Below, one piece after another: positions 39,357 through 48,875 of a DNA stretch of 64,000 nucleotides. A program made the translations under genes and the position numbers. This stretch comes from Thiobacillus sp. GTDB lineage: Bacteria > Pseudomonadota > Gammaproteobacteria > Burkholderiales > Thiobacillaceae. Each line of letters starts with the position of its first letter. Positions within the stretch are counted from its first letter, which is position 1. The DNA is taken from contig JAUXVT010000001.1 in assembly GCA_030680405.1 (NCBI GenBank), forward strand, positions 1 to 64,000. Reading direction: 5' to 3'. A model generated the notes under the pieces. The model made no database searches. It saw nothing but the letters and a program-made list of their open reading frames with translations, and was not told where the DNA came from.

Positions 39357-40327
39357 CCCAGCCCCACAAGGGGGCTCCGACTTTCTACGGGCTGAAGCCC
39401 GTGAAAGATCGTATGACCCAGCTTGCGGCGGCGCTCGCCGATGTTGAACTGGATCACCTGACGCCCGTCTTCACGCTGCGTCTTGTCGCCTGCCCAGGCG
39501 TGGCCGTAGATGACCTCAAAAGTGGCCGGCAGGCGGCCTTCCAGCCGCCGCGCTTCATACGCCTGCTCCAGCCGCGCCCACGCCGACTTGCCGAGCAGAC
39601 CGCGCCGTCGGGTCGTTGCCGCGTTGTGCGCGCCGATGCCCTTGAGGTCGCGCATCAGGGTTTTGAGATCGGCGTAAGTCAGCGTCAGCATTTCCATTTC
39701 CATCACCGGGCTGGCAAAGCCGGCGTGAATCAGCATGTCGCCGATGTCGTGCAGATCGACAAACTGGTTCACGTGCGGCGCGTCGTCGATGGCCGAAAAT
39801 GCCGCCCGCAATTCCTTCAGAGTATCGGGTCCGAAGGTGGCGAAGATCAGCAGGCCGCCCGGCGCCAGCACCTCATGAAAGCCTTTGAGTGTGGTTTCCA
39901 GATCGTGCGCCCACTGCAGCGCGAGGCTGGACCAGACGAGGTTCATGCTGTTGGGCGCGAGCGGCAGCCGCCCCATATCGGCGCACACCAGATGCGTGCG
40001 GCGAGCAGGAGAAGGCGTCAGGCGAGACAGGGCGCGCTGCGCCCAGCTCGGCTGCGGCAGGCGCGTACGCACGGCGTTCAGCATGGCCGGGGCAATGTCG
40101 ATCGCGCAGAATTCGGCCTCCGCGTAATGCGCGCGCAGATGCGCCAGCCCGTAACCGGTACCGGTGCCGACATCGAGCACGCGCCCCGGCTGCAGGGTCA
40201 TGAAATCGAGCCGCTCCAGCAAGCGATCGCACACCTCGCGCTGCAATACCGCGTGCGCATCGTAGCTGGCGGCGGCATGGTCGAAGGCGCGCCGCACTTC
40301 GGCGAAATCGAGTTCGGATTCAGTCAT
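39353..40327 (-). CDS. bioC: Malonyl-ACP O-methyltransferase, C-terminus supplied by a repeat
   Basis: 324 aa. Methylates malonyl-ACP to start pimelate synthesis. DHAAASYDAHAVLQREVCDRLLERL is near the N-terminus, the SAM motif is VLDVGTGTGYGL, and the FSTFGP-like motif reads FATFGPDTLKEL. The last 22 residues (KLGHTIFHGLQPVESRSPLVG onward) come from the element at 39362-39420, whose ispE copy encodes nearly the same peptide. The true family C-terminus has therefore been extended or replaced. The ATGA overlap with bioD is kept. It overlaps bioH by eight bases. Confidence 0.94.
   Translation of the reverse strand: MTESELDFAEVRRAFDHAAASYDAHAVLQREVCDRLLERLDFMTLQPGRVLDVGTGTGYGLAHLRAHYAEAEFCAIDIAPAMLNAVRTRLPQPSWAQRALSRLTPSPARRTHLVCADMGRLPLAPNSMNLVWSSLALQWAHDLETTLKGFHEVLAPGGLLIFATFGPDTLKELRAAFSAIDDAPHVNQFVDLHDIGDMLIHAGFASPVMEMEMLTLTYADLKTLMRDLKGIGAHNAATTRRRGLLGKSAWARLEQAYEARRLEGRLPATFEVIYGHAWAGDKTQREDGRQVIQFNIGERRRKLGHTIFHGLQPVESRSPLVGLG
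39362..39420 (-). repeat. In-frame palindromic element, copy B (3' end of bioC)
   Basis: Aligned with 4448-4507, 52 of 58 positions are identical in the same reading frame. The core hairpin is perfect here (ACGGGC-TTCA-GCCCGT on the coding strand), with outer CTTTC/GAAAG pairing across a one-base bulge. The encoded peptide FHGLQPVESRS parallels FHGLKSVESRS in IspE. The element ends 6 bases before the bioD start codon. Confidence 0.82.
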
Positions 40328-41117
40328 GGGCAAAGCGTCCGATCGCAGCGGCCACCTCTTTCCCGTGCGACAAGTGCGGCGCATGCGCGGCACGAGCAAA
40401 TTCGAGGTACTGCACATGTGGCAAGGTCTCGGCTAACCAGGCGCCTGCAGCCGGCGGCGTCAGCGTATCGAGCGCGCCGTGCAGGATCAAGGTCGGTTGC
40501 GTCAGCTGCGGCAGTTCCGCGCGCAGGTCGGTGTCGCGCAATATCGCCAGTCCGCCCGCCAGCGCCTCGCTGCTTGCGGCGGGCGCGGCCAGCAGCGTCT
40601 GCCGCAATTGCTGCAACATTGTCTTCTGCCCACTCATGCCGCGCGTCTGTAGGCTCAGAAAACGCAGCAGCGTAGCCTGCGGATCGGCGAGCAGTGCAGC
40701 GCCGAAATCTTGCAGGTCGGCGGCTGCCATGCCGCGCTGCCAGTCTTCTGTTGCAACGAATTTCGGCGTCGACGCAAGCAGAATCAGGCGCGTGATTTTG
40801 CGAGGGTAATCGAGCGCCGCGCGCATCGCCACCTGGCCGCCGAGCGACCAGCCGAGCAGCGTGGCACCCTGCGGCAGCTGCTGCGCCAAGTCGTTCGCCC
40901 AGGTTCGCAAAGTGTTTTCCACCAGCGCATCGCGTCCACCGTGGCCCGGCAGGTCAAACACGCGCACCTCGAAATCGTCCCCCAGCAGATCGGCCAGTGC
41001 GTCGAACACGCGGGCGTTCATGCCCCATCCGTGCACCAGTGCGAGGACGGGTTTAGGCGCACACCTATCCAAGCCGTCATCGCGAGGCCCGCAGGGCCGT
41101 GGAGATCCAGCGCTCAT
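40320..41117 (-). CDS. bioH: Pimeloyl-ACP methyl ester esterase, N-terminus altered by a repeat
   Basis: About 265 aa from ATG 41117; ATG 41132 and 41201 are also in frame. Alpha/beta hydrolase starting LALVHGWGMNARVFD, nucleophile GWSLGGQ, acid HGALDTLTP and catalytic His AAHAPHLSH. Cleaves the methyl ester to release pimeloyl-ACP. All available ATG starts lie in or before a dispersed repeat (41076-41162), so roughly the first 15-20 residues are repeat-encoded. The ATG that touches the bioF stop (41188) is out of frame and ends after six codons. Translation initiation of bioH has therefore probably been rearranged by the insertion. Confidence 0.88.
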   Translation of the reverse strand: MSAGSPRPCGPRDDGLDRCAPKPVLALVHGWGMNARVFDALADLLGDDFEVRVFDLPGHGGRDALVENTLRTWANDLAQQLPQGATLLGWSLGGQVAMRAALDYPRKITRLILLASTPKFVATEDWQRGMAAADLQDFGAALLADPQATLLRFLSLQTRGMSGQKTMLQQLRQTLLAAPAASSEALAGGLAILRDTDLRAELPQLTQPTLILHGALDTLTPPAAGAWLAETLPHVQYLEFARAAHAPHLSHGKEVAAAIGRFAHD

Positions 41118-41162
41118 TGATTCCGGCGACATTCTGGATTGCTTCGCTTTGCTCGCAAGGAC
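41076..41162. repeat. Dispersed inverted-end repeat at the bioF-bioH junction
   Basis: 87 bases bounded by GTCATCGCGAG and CTCGCAAGGAC, imperfect inverted ends. The interior has GGAGATCCAG and CTGGATTGCTTCG, also roughly inverted. This matches a widespread bacterial intergenic repeat type whose translation gives strings such as ASKAKQS and GPRDDG, which indeed appear here in the BioH frame. Confidence 0.75.
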
Positions 41163-41187
41163 AGCAGTTAAGTTGTCCGGTACTTCA

Positions 41188-42351
41188 TTAGACGATGGCA
41201 TGCAGGGCCTCGACGAGTTGTGCGACATCGTCGGCGCTGTGCGCGGCAGACAGGGTGATGCGCAGCCGCGCCGTGTTGACCGGCACGGTCGGCGTGCGGA
41301 TCGCAGGCACCAGCAGGCCGCGCTGCAACAGGCTTTGTGACAGCCGCACCGCGTCGGCGTTCGCGCCGATCAACAGCGGCTGGATCGGAGTGCCGGACGG
41401 CATCAGCGCGCCGTACTTCAAACTGGCCAGTCCTTCACGCAATTGCATGATGTGGCTGCGCAGGCGTTCGCGCCGCACTTCGCCTGCCTCGATCTGGCGC
41501 AGGCTTTCCAACAGGCACGCCGCTAGCAGCGGCGGCGAGGCGGTAGTGTAAATGTAGGGGCGCGCTTTCTGGATCAACCAGTCGATCACGGATTGGTGAG
41601 CAGCCACTGCCGCGCCCGACACGCCGGCGGCCTTGCCCAGCGTGGCCAGATAGATCACGCGGTCATTCGCACGCGCACGCTCGGTCAACCCGCCGCGGCC
41701 GTCGTTCAGCACGCCGAAACCGTGCGCGTCGTCGAGGTAGAGCCAGGCGTCATAGCGTTCGGCCAGGTCGAGCAGCGCATCGACCGGAGCAAGGTCGCCG
41801 TCCATGCTGAACACCAGATCGGAGACGATGAGCTTGTCCTGCGCCGTGCTTTTCGCCAGATGGCTTTCGAGCCGCACCAGATCGTTGTGATGATAGCGGC
41901 GGGTGAAGCTCGCGCCGGACAGCTGCGCGGCATCGACCAGCGAGGCGTGATTCAGCTTGTCGGAAAACACTTCTCCATGCCGCCCGACCAGCGCGGCAAT
42001 CAATCCCAGATTGGCCAGGTAGCCGGTGGAAAACAACAGCGCCGCAGGCTTGTCGACGAAGCGCGCGAACGCGGCCTCGAAGTCGTGATGGAAGCGGTGA
42101 TGACCGGTGATGAGATGCGCTGCGCCCGCGCCGACGCCGCACTGGTCAAGCGCGGTGTGCGCGGCGGCAACCAGCGCTGGATCGGCGGCGAGGCCGAGAT
42201 AGTCGTTGCTGCAGAACGAGATGACGCGCTGGCCGTTGATCGTGACGTGCGCACCCTGTGCGCCGTCGAGCAGCAGGTGCCGCCGTTCGAGGTGATCGGC
42301 CTTCAGCGCCGCCAGCCCCTGCTGCAGGCGGGTCAGCGCGGCGTGGCTCAC
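41188..42351 (-). CDS. bioF: 8-amino-7-oxononanoate synthase
   Basis: 387 aa with a GTG start at 42351 that overlaps the bioB stop (GTGA); a long upstream extension inside bioB is rejected. PLP enzyme that condenses pimeloyl-ACP with alanine. [11 protein letters not shown], the [12 protein letters not shown] motif and the PLP lysine in [12 protein letters not shown] are intact. Confidence 0.96.
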   Translation of the reverse strand: MSHAALTRLQQGLAALKADHLERRHLLLDGAQGAHVTINGQRVISFCSNDYLGLAADPALVAAAHTALDQCGVGAGAAHLITGHHRFHHDFEAAFARFVDKPAALLFSTGYLANLGLIAALVGRHGEVFSDKLNHASLVDAAQLSGASFTRRYHHNDLVRLESHLAKSTAQDKLIVSDLVFSMDGDLAPVDALLDLAERYDAWLYLDDAHGFGVLNDGRGGLTERARANDRVIYLATLGKAAGVSGAAVAAHQSVIDWLIQKARPYIYTTASPPLLAACLLESLRQIEAGEVRRERLRSHIMQLREGLASLKYGALMPSGTPIQPLLIGANADAVRLSQSLLQRGLLVPAIRTPTVPVNTARLRITLSAAHSADDVAQLVEALHAIV

Positions 42352-43301
42352 AACGCGGTCAGGCCCAGATTGTCGAACAGGCGCTGGTCGCGTTCCCATT
42401 CCGGGTTGCCGGTGGTGAGCAGTTTCTCGCCGTAGAAAATCGAGTTGGCCCCGGCGAGGAAACACAGCGCCTGCACCGCGTCGCTCATCTGCTGGCGGCC
42501 GGCTGACAGCCGCACGAAACTCTTCGGCATGCAGATCCGCGCCACCGCAATGGTGCGCACGAATTCCAGCGGATCGAGCGCCTCGGTGCCGGCGAGCGGC
42601 GTGCCCTCGACCTGCACCAGCAGGTTGATCGGCACCGATTCGGGCTGCGGATCGAGCGACGCCAGCTGCGCGATCAACCCCGCGCGCTGGGCGCGCGACT
42701 CGCCCATGCCGACGATGCCGCCGCAGCACACGTGCAGGTCGGCGTGGCGCACGCGCTCCAGGGTGTCGAGGCGATCCTGGTACTGGCGGGTGGTGATGAT
42801 GTCGCCGTAAAACTCGGGCGCGGTGTCAAGGTTGTGGTTGTAGTAATCGAGCCCGGCTTGCTTCAGCTGCTCGGCCTGGCCGTCCTTCAGCATGCCCAGC
42901 GTGGCGCAGGTTTCCAGCCCCAGCGCCTTGACTTCGCGCACCATGTTGAGCACGGGCTCCAGGTCGCGCTGCTTGGGCCCGCGCCAAGCAGCGCCCATGC
43001 AGAAACGCGAGGCGCCGGCGGCCTTGGCGGCGCGGGCGGCAGCCAGTACGTCGTCCAGGTTCAGCAGTCCCTGATTTTCGACGCCAGCGTCGTAGCGCGC
43101 CGACTGCGGGCAGTAGCCGCAGTCCTCGGAGCAGCCGCCGGTCTTGATCGACAGCAGAGTGGACAGCTGCACGCGATTGGGGTCGAAGTGTGTGCGGTGC
43201 ACCGTCTGCGCCTGGTACATCAGGTCGGCAAAGGGCAAGGCGAACAGGGCCTCGATCTCGGCCATGGAAAGCCTGCTAACGGGTTGAGTCATATCATTCA
43301 T
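42348..43301 (-). CDS. bioB: Biotin synthase
   Basis: 317 aa. Radical SAM sulfur insertion into dethiobiotin. The cluster motif [11 protein letters not shown] (CxxxCxxC) is at about residues 57-64, with [11 protein letters not shown] and [12 protein letters not shown] further on. ATG 43301 is preceded by GAGG. First gene of the coupled bioBFHCD operon; no clear BirA operator is seen in the 100 bases upstream. Confidence 0.98.
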   Translation of the reverse strand: MNDMTQPVSRLSMAEIEALFALPFADLMYQAQTVHRTHFDPNRVQLSTLLSIKTGGCSEDCGYCPQSARYDAGVENQGLLNLDDVLAAARAAKAAGASRFCMGAAWRGPKQRDLEPVLNMVREVKALGLETCATLGMLKDGQAEQLKQAGLDYYNHNLDTAPEFYGDIITTRQYQDRLDTLERVRHADLHVCCGGIVGMGESRAQRAGLIAQLASLDPQPESVPINLLVQVEGTPLAGTEALDPLEFVRTIAVARICMPKSFVRLSAGRQQMSDAVQALCFLAGANSIFYGEKLLTTGNPEWERDQRLFDNLGLTAL

Positions 43302-43404
43302 TGATTGTCGCCTCGTAAAATCATCAAGCTACGCGAACGCCATACGGCGACTGGAGCTACTCGCGGTCGTGCGCATCCCGCTGCGCGGGAACCCTGCTTA
43401 CTGC

Positions 43405-43857
43405 TCATAGCTCCACCTCGATGGTCATGTCCTGCCACGGCTCGCGCGCGGCCTTGTAAATATCAAACAGCGCCCACGGCACGATGATTGTCACCGCCAG
43501 CCCCAGCACCAGCATCAGCCCCTGCCAGCCGCCAAGCAGGCCGTAGATCGCCGGGCCGATCACCACCAGGCTGCCCATCACGCCATAAAACCGGTAGCCT
43601 GCCCACTTGTTGAAATTCGCAGTGCGCGGGTTGGGGTGGTGGGCGATGCTGGCATAGACAAAAATCGACCCAGCCAGCCAGATCATCACCGGCGGCAGCG
43701 ACATCACGAAAGGCAAAAAACCGATTTTCTGGCTAGCCAGCAGCTTGCCCAGCAACAACGCGGTCAGTGAAATCAGCATCACCGCGACGGTGATGAGGTT
43801 GAACAACTGCGCGGCAAAACGGGAGGATGAGGCGGAGATGACGCGTTTTACTTTCAT
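43405..43857 (-). CDS. Four-helix inner-membrane protein of unknown function
   Basis: 150 aa from ATG 43857. A basic N-terminus (MKVKRVISASSSR) is followed by about four helices (LFNLITVAVMLISLTALLLG, VMSLPPVMIWLAGSIFVYAS, VMGSLVVIGPAIYGLLGG, LMLVLGLAVTIIVPWALF). I do not recognise a named family. It is divergent from comF across 39 bases. The stop is followed by 103 bases to the bioB start region, where I see no other gene. Confidence 0.7.
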   Translation of the reverse strand: MKVKRVISASSSRFAAQLFNLITVAVMLISLTALLLGKLLASQKIGFLPFVMSLPPVMIWLAGSIFVYASIAHHPNPRTANFNKWAGYRFYGVMGSLVVIGPAIYGLLGGWQGLMLVLGLAVTIIVPWALFDIYKAAREPWQDMTIEVEL

Positions 43858-43896
43858 GGCCCGGATTTTCGGGGGCGGCGCCGTCCCTGTCAAATT

Positions 43897-44610
43897 ATGA
43901 CGACCCACAAATTGAACATCAGATCAATTTTTAAGCAGGTCTTCCCCTTCACCTGCCTGCTGTGCGGCGCGACATCGGGAACCGGCCACCTCTGTAGTGC
44001 CTGCCTGGCTGGCCTGCCCTGGCACAGCCAGCCGCAGTGCCCGCAGTGCGCCATCCCCTCGCCCGACGGCCAGGTGTGCGGCGCCTGCCTCAAGCACCCG
44101 CCCGCGTTCAACCACACCTGTGCGGCGCTGGCCTATGCGTTTCCGCTCGACCGCCTGATCCCGCGCCTGAAATATCACGGCCAGCTCGCCATCGCGCCGG
44201 CGCTGGGCGAATGTCTAGCCCAGGTCGCGGCATCACGCCCCCGCCCCGACCGCCTGATCGCCATGCCATTGCATGCGAAACGCATCCGCGAGCGCGGCTT
44301 CAACCACGCCACCGAAATCGCACGCGAGGCGGCGAAGCGGCTCGGGCTCCCGCTCGACACCGCCAGCTGCCAGCGCATCCGCGACACCCCGCCGCAAATG
44401 GGCCTGAAGCACGATGCGCGGCGACGCAATGTGCGCGGCGCATTCATGTGCACAGGCGACGTTCGGGGGCAACGCATCGCCCTGATCGACGACGTGATGA
44501 CCACCGGCACCAGCCTCGACGAACTGGCGAAAACACTCAAACAAGCGGGCGCGCTGGAAGTGGAAACCTGGGTAGTGGCGCGCACGCTGCCGCCAGGTGA
44601 GGTCGCCTGA
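43897..44610 (+). CDS. comF: ComF-family phosphoribosyltransferase-like protein
   Basis: 237 aa. An N-terminal Cys-rich zinc-binding part (CLLCGATSGTGHLCSAC and CPQCAIPSPDGQVCGAC) is followed by PLHAKRIRERGFNHA and the PRTase loop ALIDDVMTTGTSLDE near residue 195. The family is linked to DNA uptake in competent bacteria, acting in the cytoplasm after import. It ends just before the left copy of the dgt-aroB inverted repeat. Confidence 0.93.
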   Translation: MTTHKLNIRSIFKQVFPFTCLLCGATSGTGHLCSACLAGLPWHSQPQCPQCAIPSPDGQVCGACLKHPPAFNHTCAALAYAFPLDRLIPRLKYHGQLAIAPALGECLAQVAASRPRPDRLIAMPLHAKRIRERGFNHATEIAREAAKRLGLPLDTASCQRIRDTPPQMGLKHDARRRNVRGAFMCTGDVRGQRIALIDDVMTTGTSLDELAKTLKQAGALEVETWVVARTLPPGEVA

Positions 44611-44620
44611 GCCCCTGACC

Positions 44621-44740
44621 TTCGCGGCGAGGGCGCCGGTGCGCGATTGTTGCCGATTAATCGGCTTTACAACCACGGCCTACCCCTTGCGGGTGCTCCT
44701 ACAACAGGGAGGGGGGTTGTGGGAGGCCCGCCCCCGGGCC
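44621..44740 (+). repeat. Inverted repeat flanking dgt-aroB, left copy
   Basis: About 115 bases, nearly identical to the reverse complement of 47118-47229. Shared segments include the AATCGGCTTTACAACCACGG core, CCCCTTGCGGGTGCTCC and GGAGGCCCGCCCCCGGGCC. Both copies point their CCCGGGCC end towards the enclosed dgt and aroB genes. Confidence 0.85.
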
Positions 44741-44759
44741 GAATGCGGCGGGCGACGCC

Positions 44760-45941
44760 TCAGCCGTAAATCTCTTCCACCGCAAAAATCCGCCGGTGTT
44801 CGCGTATGGCGTAGCGATCAGTCATGCCCGCGATGTAATCGGACACCGCGCGCGCGCCTTCCAGCGATTCGCGCGCCTGGTGTTCGGGCGGCAGCAGGCG
44901 GGCATCGCCGATAAACGCGGTATAGAGATCGGTGATGATGCGGCTGGCCTTGGCGCTCATCCGCGCCACCTTGTAATGGCGGTACAGATGATGCATCAGG
45001 AAGCGCTTGAGTTCGCGGTGCTCGTCGAGCAGCGCGGGGCTGAATGCCGCCAGCGGCGGCGCGGCACGCACCTCGGCCAAGGTCTGCACGCCGCTGTTCT
45101 CGATGTTCATCCGCGTGGTATTCACCAGATCGAGGACCAGCGTGTTGATGATGCGGCGCACGGTTTCGGTCACCACGCGGCGGCCATTCAGCGCCGGGTA
45201 TTTGGCGCGGATCTCATTCAGGTGGCGGGTAAAGATCTGCACTTCGGACAACTGTTCCAGCGTGATCAGACCGGAGCGCAGGCCGTCGTCGACGTCGTGG
45301 TTGTTGTAGGCGATCTCGTCCGCCAGGTTGGCAATCTGCGCTTCCAGCGAAGGCTGCTGCTTGTTCAGAAAGCGCTCGCCGATGTCGCCGAGTTTCTCGG
45401 CGGTGATGAGCGAGCAATGCTTGAGGATGCCCTCTCGCGCCTCGAAGGTCAGATTGAGCCCGTCGAATTCGGCATAGCGCTCCTCCAGCAGATCCACCAC
45501 GCGCAGCGACTGCAGGTTGTGCTCGAAGCCGCCGTGTTCGCGCATGCAGGCATTCAGCGCATCCTGCCCGGCATGGCCGAACGGCGTGTGGCCGAGGTCG
45601 TGCGCCAGCGACACCGCTTCCACCAGGTCTTCGTTCAGGCTCAACAATCGGGCAATGGTGCGGCCGATCTGCGCGACCTCGAGGCTGTGGGTGAGCCGGG
45701 TGCGAAACAGGTCGCCCTCGTGGTTCACGAACACCTGGGTCTTGTATTCCAGCCGCCGGAACGCGGTGGAATGGATGATGCGGTCGCGGTCGCGCTGGAA
45801 TTCGGAGCGCGGCGCAGCGGAGGACTCGGGATGCAAGCGCCCGCGAGTTTGACTCGAATGCGCTGCGTAGGGGGCATACGACTCCACACGCGCTTCAGCA
45901 TGGTGTGGATCGAGATCCCCTTGTGGGGCGAACGGTTCCAT
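44760..45941 (-). CDS. dgt: dGTP triphosphohydrolase-like protein (HD domain)
   Basis: 393 aa from ATG 45941 (a GTG two codons upstream is also in frame). HD-domain metal ligands are visible: [12 protein letters not shown] (His), [15 protein letters not shown] (HD) and [14 protein letters not shown]. Hydrolyses dNTPs to nucleosides and triphosphate in studied members. It is 10 bases downstream of aroB, with which it forms an operon common in betaproteobacteria. Confidence 0.94.
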   Translation of the reverse strand: MEPFAPQGDLDPHHAEARVESYAPYAAHSSQTRGRLHPESSAAPRSEFQRDRDRIIHSTAFRRLEYKTQVFVNHEGDLFRTRLTHSLEVAQIGRTIARLLSLNEDLVEAVSLAHDLGHTPFGHAGQDALNACMREHGGFEHNLQSLRVVDLLEERYAEFDGLNLTFEAREGILKHCSLITAEKLGDIGERFLNKQQPSLEAQIANLADEIAYNNHDVDDGLRSGLITLEQLSEVQIFTRHLNEIRAKYPALNGRRVVTETVRRIINTLVLDLVNTTRMNIENSGVQTLAEVRAAPPLAAFSPALLDEHRELKRFLMHHLYRHYKVARMSAKASRIITDLYTAFIGDARLLPPEHQARESLEGARAVSDYIAGMTDRYAIREHRRIFAVEEIYG

Positions 45942-45951
45942 CGACACTCCT

Positions 45952-47031
45952 TTAGTGCGGCGCGGTGAGCACGCCGGTCAGCACATCGGTCGGCACGTCG
46001 GCGGTAATCACCGCCTCGCCCAGTTTTTTCAGCAGCACGAAACGCATTTTTCCGCCCTCCACTTTTTTATCGTGGCCCATGTAATCAAGGTAAGTGTCCA
46101 CGCCCAGATCCGGCGCCCCGTCCGGCAATCCCGCAGCGCGGATCAGCGCACGGGTGCGCGCGACGTCCGCCTCGGCGAGCCAGCCCAGCCGCCACGAGGT
46201 TTCCGCCGCCATCACCATGCCCGCCGCCACCGCCTCGCCATGCAGCCAGGTACCGTAACCCATGCCGGTTTCGATCGCGTGACCGAAGGTGTGCCCCAGA
46301 TTGAGGATCGCGCGGATGCCGCCTTCGCGCTCGCCCTGCCCCACCACCTGCGCCTTGATTTCGCACGAGCGGTAAATCGCATGGTTGATCGCCGCCGGGT
46401 CGAGCGCGCGCAGCTTGTCCATGTTGGCTTCCAGCCAGTCGAGGAAGTCAGCGTCCCAGATCAGGCCGTACTTGATCACCTCGGCCAGCCCCGCCGACAG
46501 TTCGCGCGCCGGCAGGGTTTTCAGCGTGTCGGTATCGGCCAGCACAACCCTAGGCTGATAGAATGCACCGATCATGTTCTTGCCGAGCGGATGGTTGATC
46601 CCGGTCTTGCCGCCCACCGACGAATCAACCTGCGACAGCAGCGTGGTGGGAATCTGGATGAACGGCACCCCGCGCTGGTAGCTCGCCGCCGCAAACCCGG
46701 TCATGTCGCCGATCACCCCGCCGCCCAGCGCGATCAGCGTGGTCTTGCGCTCGGCGCGCTGGGTCAGCAGAGCATCGAAAATCAGGTTCAGCGTTTCCCA
46801 GTTCTTGTACGCCTCGCCGTCCGGCAGCACCACCTGCGCCACCGTCACCCCGCCCGCCTCCAGCGTCGCCGTCAGTTGCGTCAGATAAAGCGGCGCCACC
46901 GTGGTGTTGGTCACCACCATCACCCGCTTTTGCGCCAGATGCGGCAGGATCAACTCGGCCTGACCCAACAGGCCGGCGCCGATGTGGATGGGGTAGGAGC
47001 GGTCGCCGAGATCGACGGTAAGGGTTTGCAT
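45952..47031 (-). CDS. aroB: 3-dehydroquinate synthase
   Basis: 359 aa from ATG 47031 ([15 protein letters not shown]). Second step of the shikimate pathway. [33 protein letters not shown] and [11 protein letters not shown] with the zinc His are intact. An in-frame extension upstream to 47325 reads through the inverted repeat and is rejected. aroK, the usual upstream partner, is not present. Confidence 0.97.
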   Translation of the reverse strand: MQTLTVDLGDRSYPIHIGAGLLGQAELILPHLAQKRVMVVTNTTVAPLYLTQLTATLEAGGVTVAQVVLPDGEAYKNWETLNLIFDALLTQRAERKTTLIALGGGVIGDMTGFAAASYQRGVPFIQIPTTLLSQVDSSVGGKTGINHPLGKNMIGAFYQPRVVLADTDTLKTLPARELSAGLAEVIKYGLIWDADFLDWLEANMDKLRALDPAAINHAIYRSCEIKAQVVGQGEREGGIRAILNLGHTFGHAIETGMGYGTWLHGEAVAAGMVMAAETSWRLGWLAEADVARTRALIRAAGLPDGAPDLGVDTYLDYMGHDKKVEGGKMRFVLLKKLGEAVITADVPTDVLTGVLTAPH

Positions 47032-47117
47032 AGGGAAATCGGTTGCGTGAGCATGATGGCTGATTGTAACCAAAGCCGACCTGCTGTCGCGGATGCGCAA
47101 TTGATGGGGGCCATACC

Positions 47118-47229
47118 GGCCCGGGGGCGGGCCTCCTACCTCCCTTTGTGGGAGCACCCGCAAGGGGTAGACCGTGGTTGTAAAGCCGATTAATTGGCAA
47201 CAACCGCGCACCGGCGCCTTCGCCGCGAA
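47118..47229 (-). repeat. Inverted repeat flanking dgt-aroB, right copy
   Basis: Reverse complement of the 44621-44740 repeat, with few substitutions and a short gap around the GGGAGG segment. It lies 87 bases upstream of the aroB start codon, so any aroB promoter is either in that gap or inside the repeat. Confidence 0.85.
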
Positions 47230-47339
47230 CGACGTCAGCGCCGCACCCACGATCCTTTCGGCCCGAGGTGAACCTCCTGCGTAAAGTGCTCTGGGGGCAG
47301 CTGCTTTGCATCCCAGCCTACTCACCCCATAATCCGTTT

Positions 47340-47747
47340 ATGAACATGCACGTCCAATCCGAACTGGCGAGCACCCTCAGGGAAACACTGACCGAACACG
47401 GTGGCGTGCGCCTGGCGATCCTGTTCGGCTCCCAGGCGGCCGGTCGCGCCACAATGCACAGCGACCTCGACCTTGCCGTGCAGACGTCCGCCCCGCTTGC
47501 CGCCGCCGACAAAATCGCGCTGATTGAGAAGCTCGCCCAAGCCACCGGCCTGCCGATCGACCTGATCGACCTCAAACACGCCGGCGAGCCCTTGCTGGGG
47601 CAAATTCTGAAACACGGCATAAGACTGCTGGGCAGCGACGAAGACTACGCCTCCCTGCTTACCCGCCATCTGCTCGACGCGGCCGATTTTCTGCCTTATC
47701 GCAACCGCATCCTGGCCGAACGAAGACTGGCCTGGATCGGCAAGTAA
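47340..47747 (+). CDS. MNT-type nucleotidyltransferase, orphan MntA-like protein
   Basis: 135 aa from ATG 47340. Minimal nucleotidyltransferase motif FGSQAAGRATMHSDLDLAV (GSx10DxD) near residue 34-50. In HepT-MntA systems this protein is the antitoxin that AMPylates the HEPN toxin. No HEPN gene follows; the next gene is a glycosyltransferase 20 bases on. It could be a solitary antitoxin or the remnant of a module. A complete pair lies 8 kb downstream. Confidence 0.8.
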   Translation: MNMHVQSELASTLRETLTEHGGVRLAILFGSQAAGRATMHSDLDLAVQTSAPLAAADKIALIEKLAQATGLPIDLIDLKHAGEPLLGQILKHGIRLLGSDEDYASLLTRHLLDAADFLPYRNRILAERRLAWIGK

Positions 47748-47767
47748 TCCAACAGAAAATCGTTCCC

Positions 47768-48736
47768 ATGGACAACTTCGACCCCGCGCTGATTTCCGTC
47801 GTCATGCCCTGCTACAACGCCGCACCCTATGTGGAAGAGGCGATCGAGAGTGTGCTTGGGCAAGGCTATCCACAGGTGGAACTCATCGTGGTGGACGACG
47901 GCTCGACCGACGGCTCGACCGAAATCCTGCAACGCCTGGCAACTGACCATTCAGCGCGCATCACCCTGATCTACCAGAACCGCGCCGGTCCCTTTGCCGC
48001 GCGCAACCGGGCACTCGCCCACGCGAACGGCAACTACATCGCCTTTCTCGACGCCGACGACACTTGGCACCCGGACGCGCTTCGCCTGATGCACGACGCG
48101 CTCGAAGCCGATCACACCGATATCGCCTATTGCGGCTGGCAAAACGTCGGCGTCGCGGCCACCGACCCGCACCCGCAAATTCCGCCTGTCCTCGACGCGG
48201 GCGAGGTGGTCAGCCAATTCCTGGAGCATGCCCCGTGGCCGATCAACAGCGTACTGATCCGCCGCCACCTCATCGACGAACTGCGCGGATTTTCCGAACG
48301 CGCGCCCACCGCCATGGACTACGACCTGTGGCTGAGGATGCTCGCGCGCCAGCCCAGGCTCGTGCGTGTACCCGAGGTGCTGGCGTTTTACCGCCATTAC
48401 CCCCGCGGCGATGCCCACATCCCGCGCTGGCGGCAGGTATTCGATGCCGTCGCCGTGCGCCGCGACTTCGCCCGCCATCATCCCGAACTCATCGCCCGCA
48501 TCACCCCCGCCCGCCTCAACGAACTGATCTACGACCCCCTGCTGCGCGAAGCCTATCGCTGCCACTGGCGCAACGACACCGAATCCGCCCGCCGCCTGTT
48601 CCGTCGCGCCTTCCGCAAGGCAGACTGGAAAGCCGGCGACCTCAAGCACCTCGTCGCCAGCCTGCTGCCCGCCCCGCTCTATCGCAACCTGGTCGACCTC
48701 GTCACCCGCCGCCGCAGCGCTCGCATCGAAGGGTGA
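47768..48736 (+). CDS. Family 2 glycosyltransferase
   Basis: 322 aa. GT-A fold: SVVMPCYNAAPYVEEAIESV at the N-terminus, VVDDGSTDGSTEIL, and the metal motif FLDADDTWHPDA (DxD) near residue 95. No membrane helix. It probably adds a sugar to the lipid-linked polysaccharide made by this locus. The donor and acceptor are unknown. GC content is like the chromosome's. Confidence 0.88.
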   Translation: MDNFDPALISVVMPCYNAAPYVEEAIESVLGQGYPQVELIVVDDGSTDGSTEILQRLATDHSARITLIYQNRAGPFAARNRALAHANGNYIAFLDADDTWHPDALRLMHDALEADHTDIAYCGWQNVGVAATDPHPQIPPVLDAGEVVSQFLEHAPWPINSVLIRRHLIDELRGFSERAPTAMDYDLWLRMLARQPRLVRVPEVLAFYRHYPRGDAHIPRWRQVFDAVAVRRDFARHHPELIARITPARLNELIYDPLLREAYRCHWRNDTESARRLFRRAFRKADWKAGDLKHLVASLLPAPLYRNLVDLVTRRRSARIEG

Positions 48737-48875
48737 ACAGCCTGCGCCGAATCAAGGCTCACCTCCTCCACACCGGGCATGTTTCTGGCATATCCCTTGC
48801 TGTCATCTTCAGCAATTACAATAGCCGACCATGAATCCCATCGCCTCCACAGCCCCGACCTCTTCCCGCCTCGAC

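Noticed and set aside
47032-47325. In-frame N-terminal extension of AroB
   Set aside because: It reads through the inverted repeat. The family N-terminus is at 47031.
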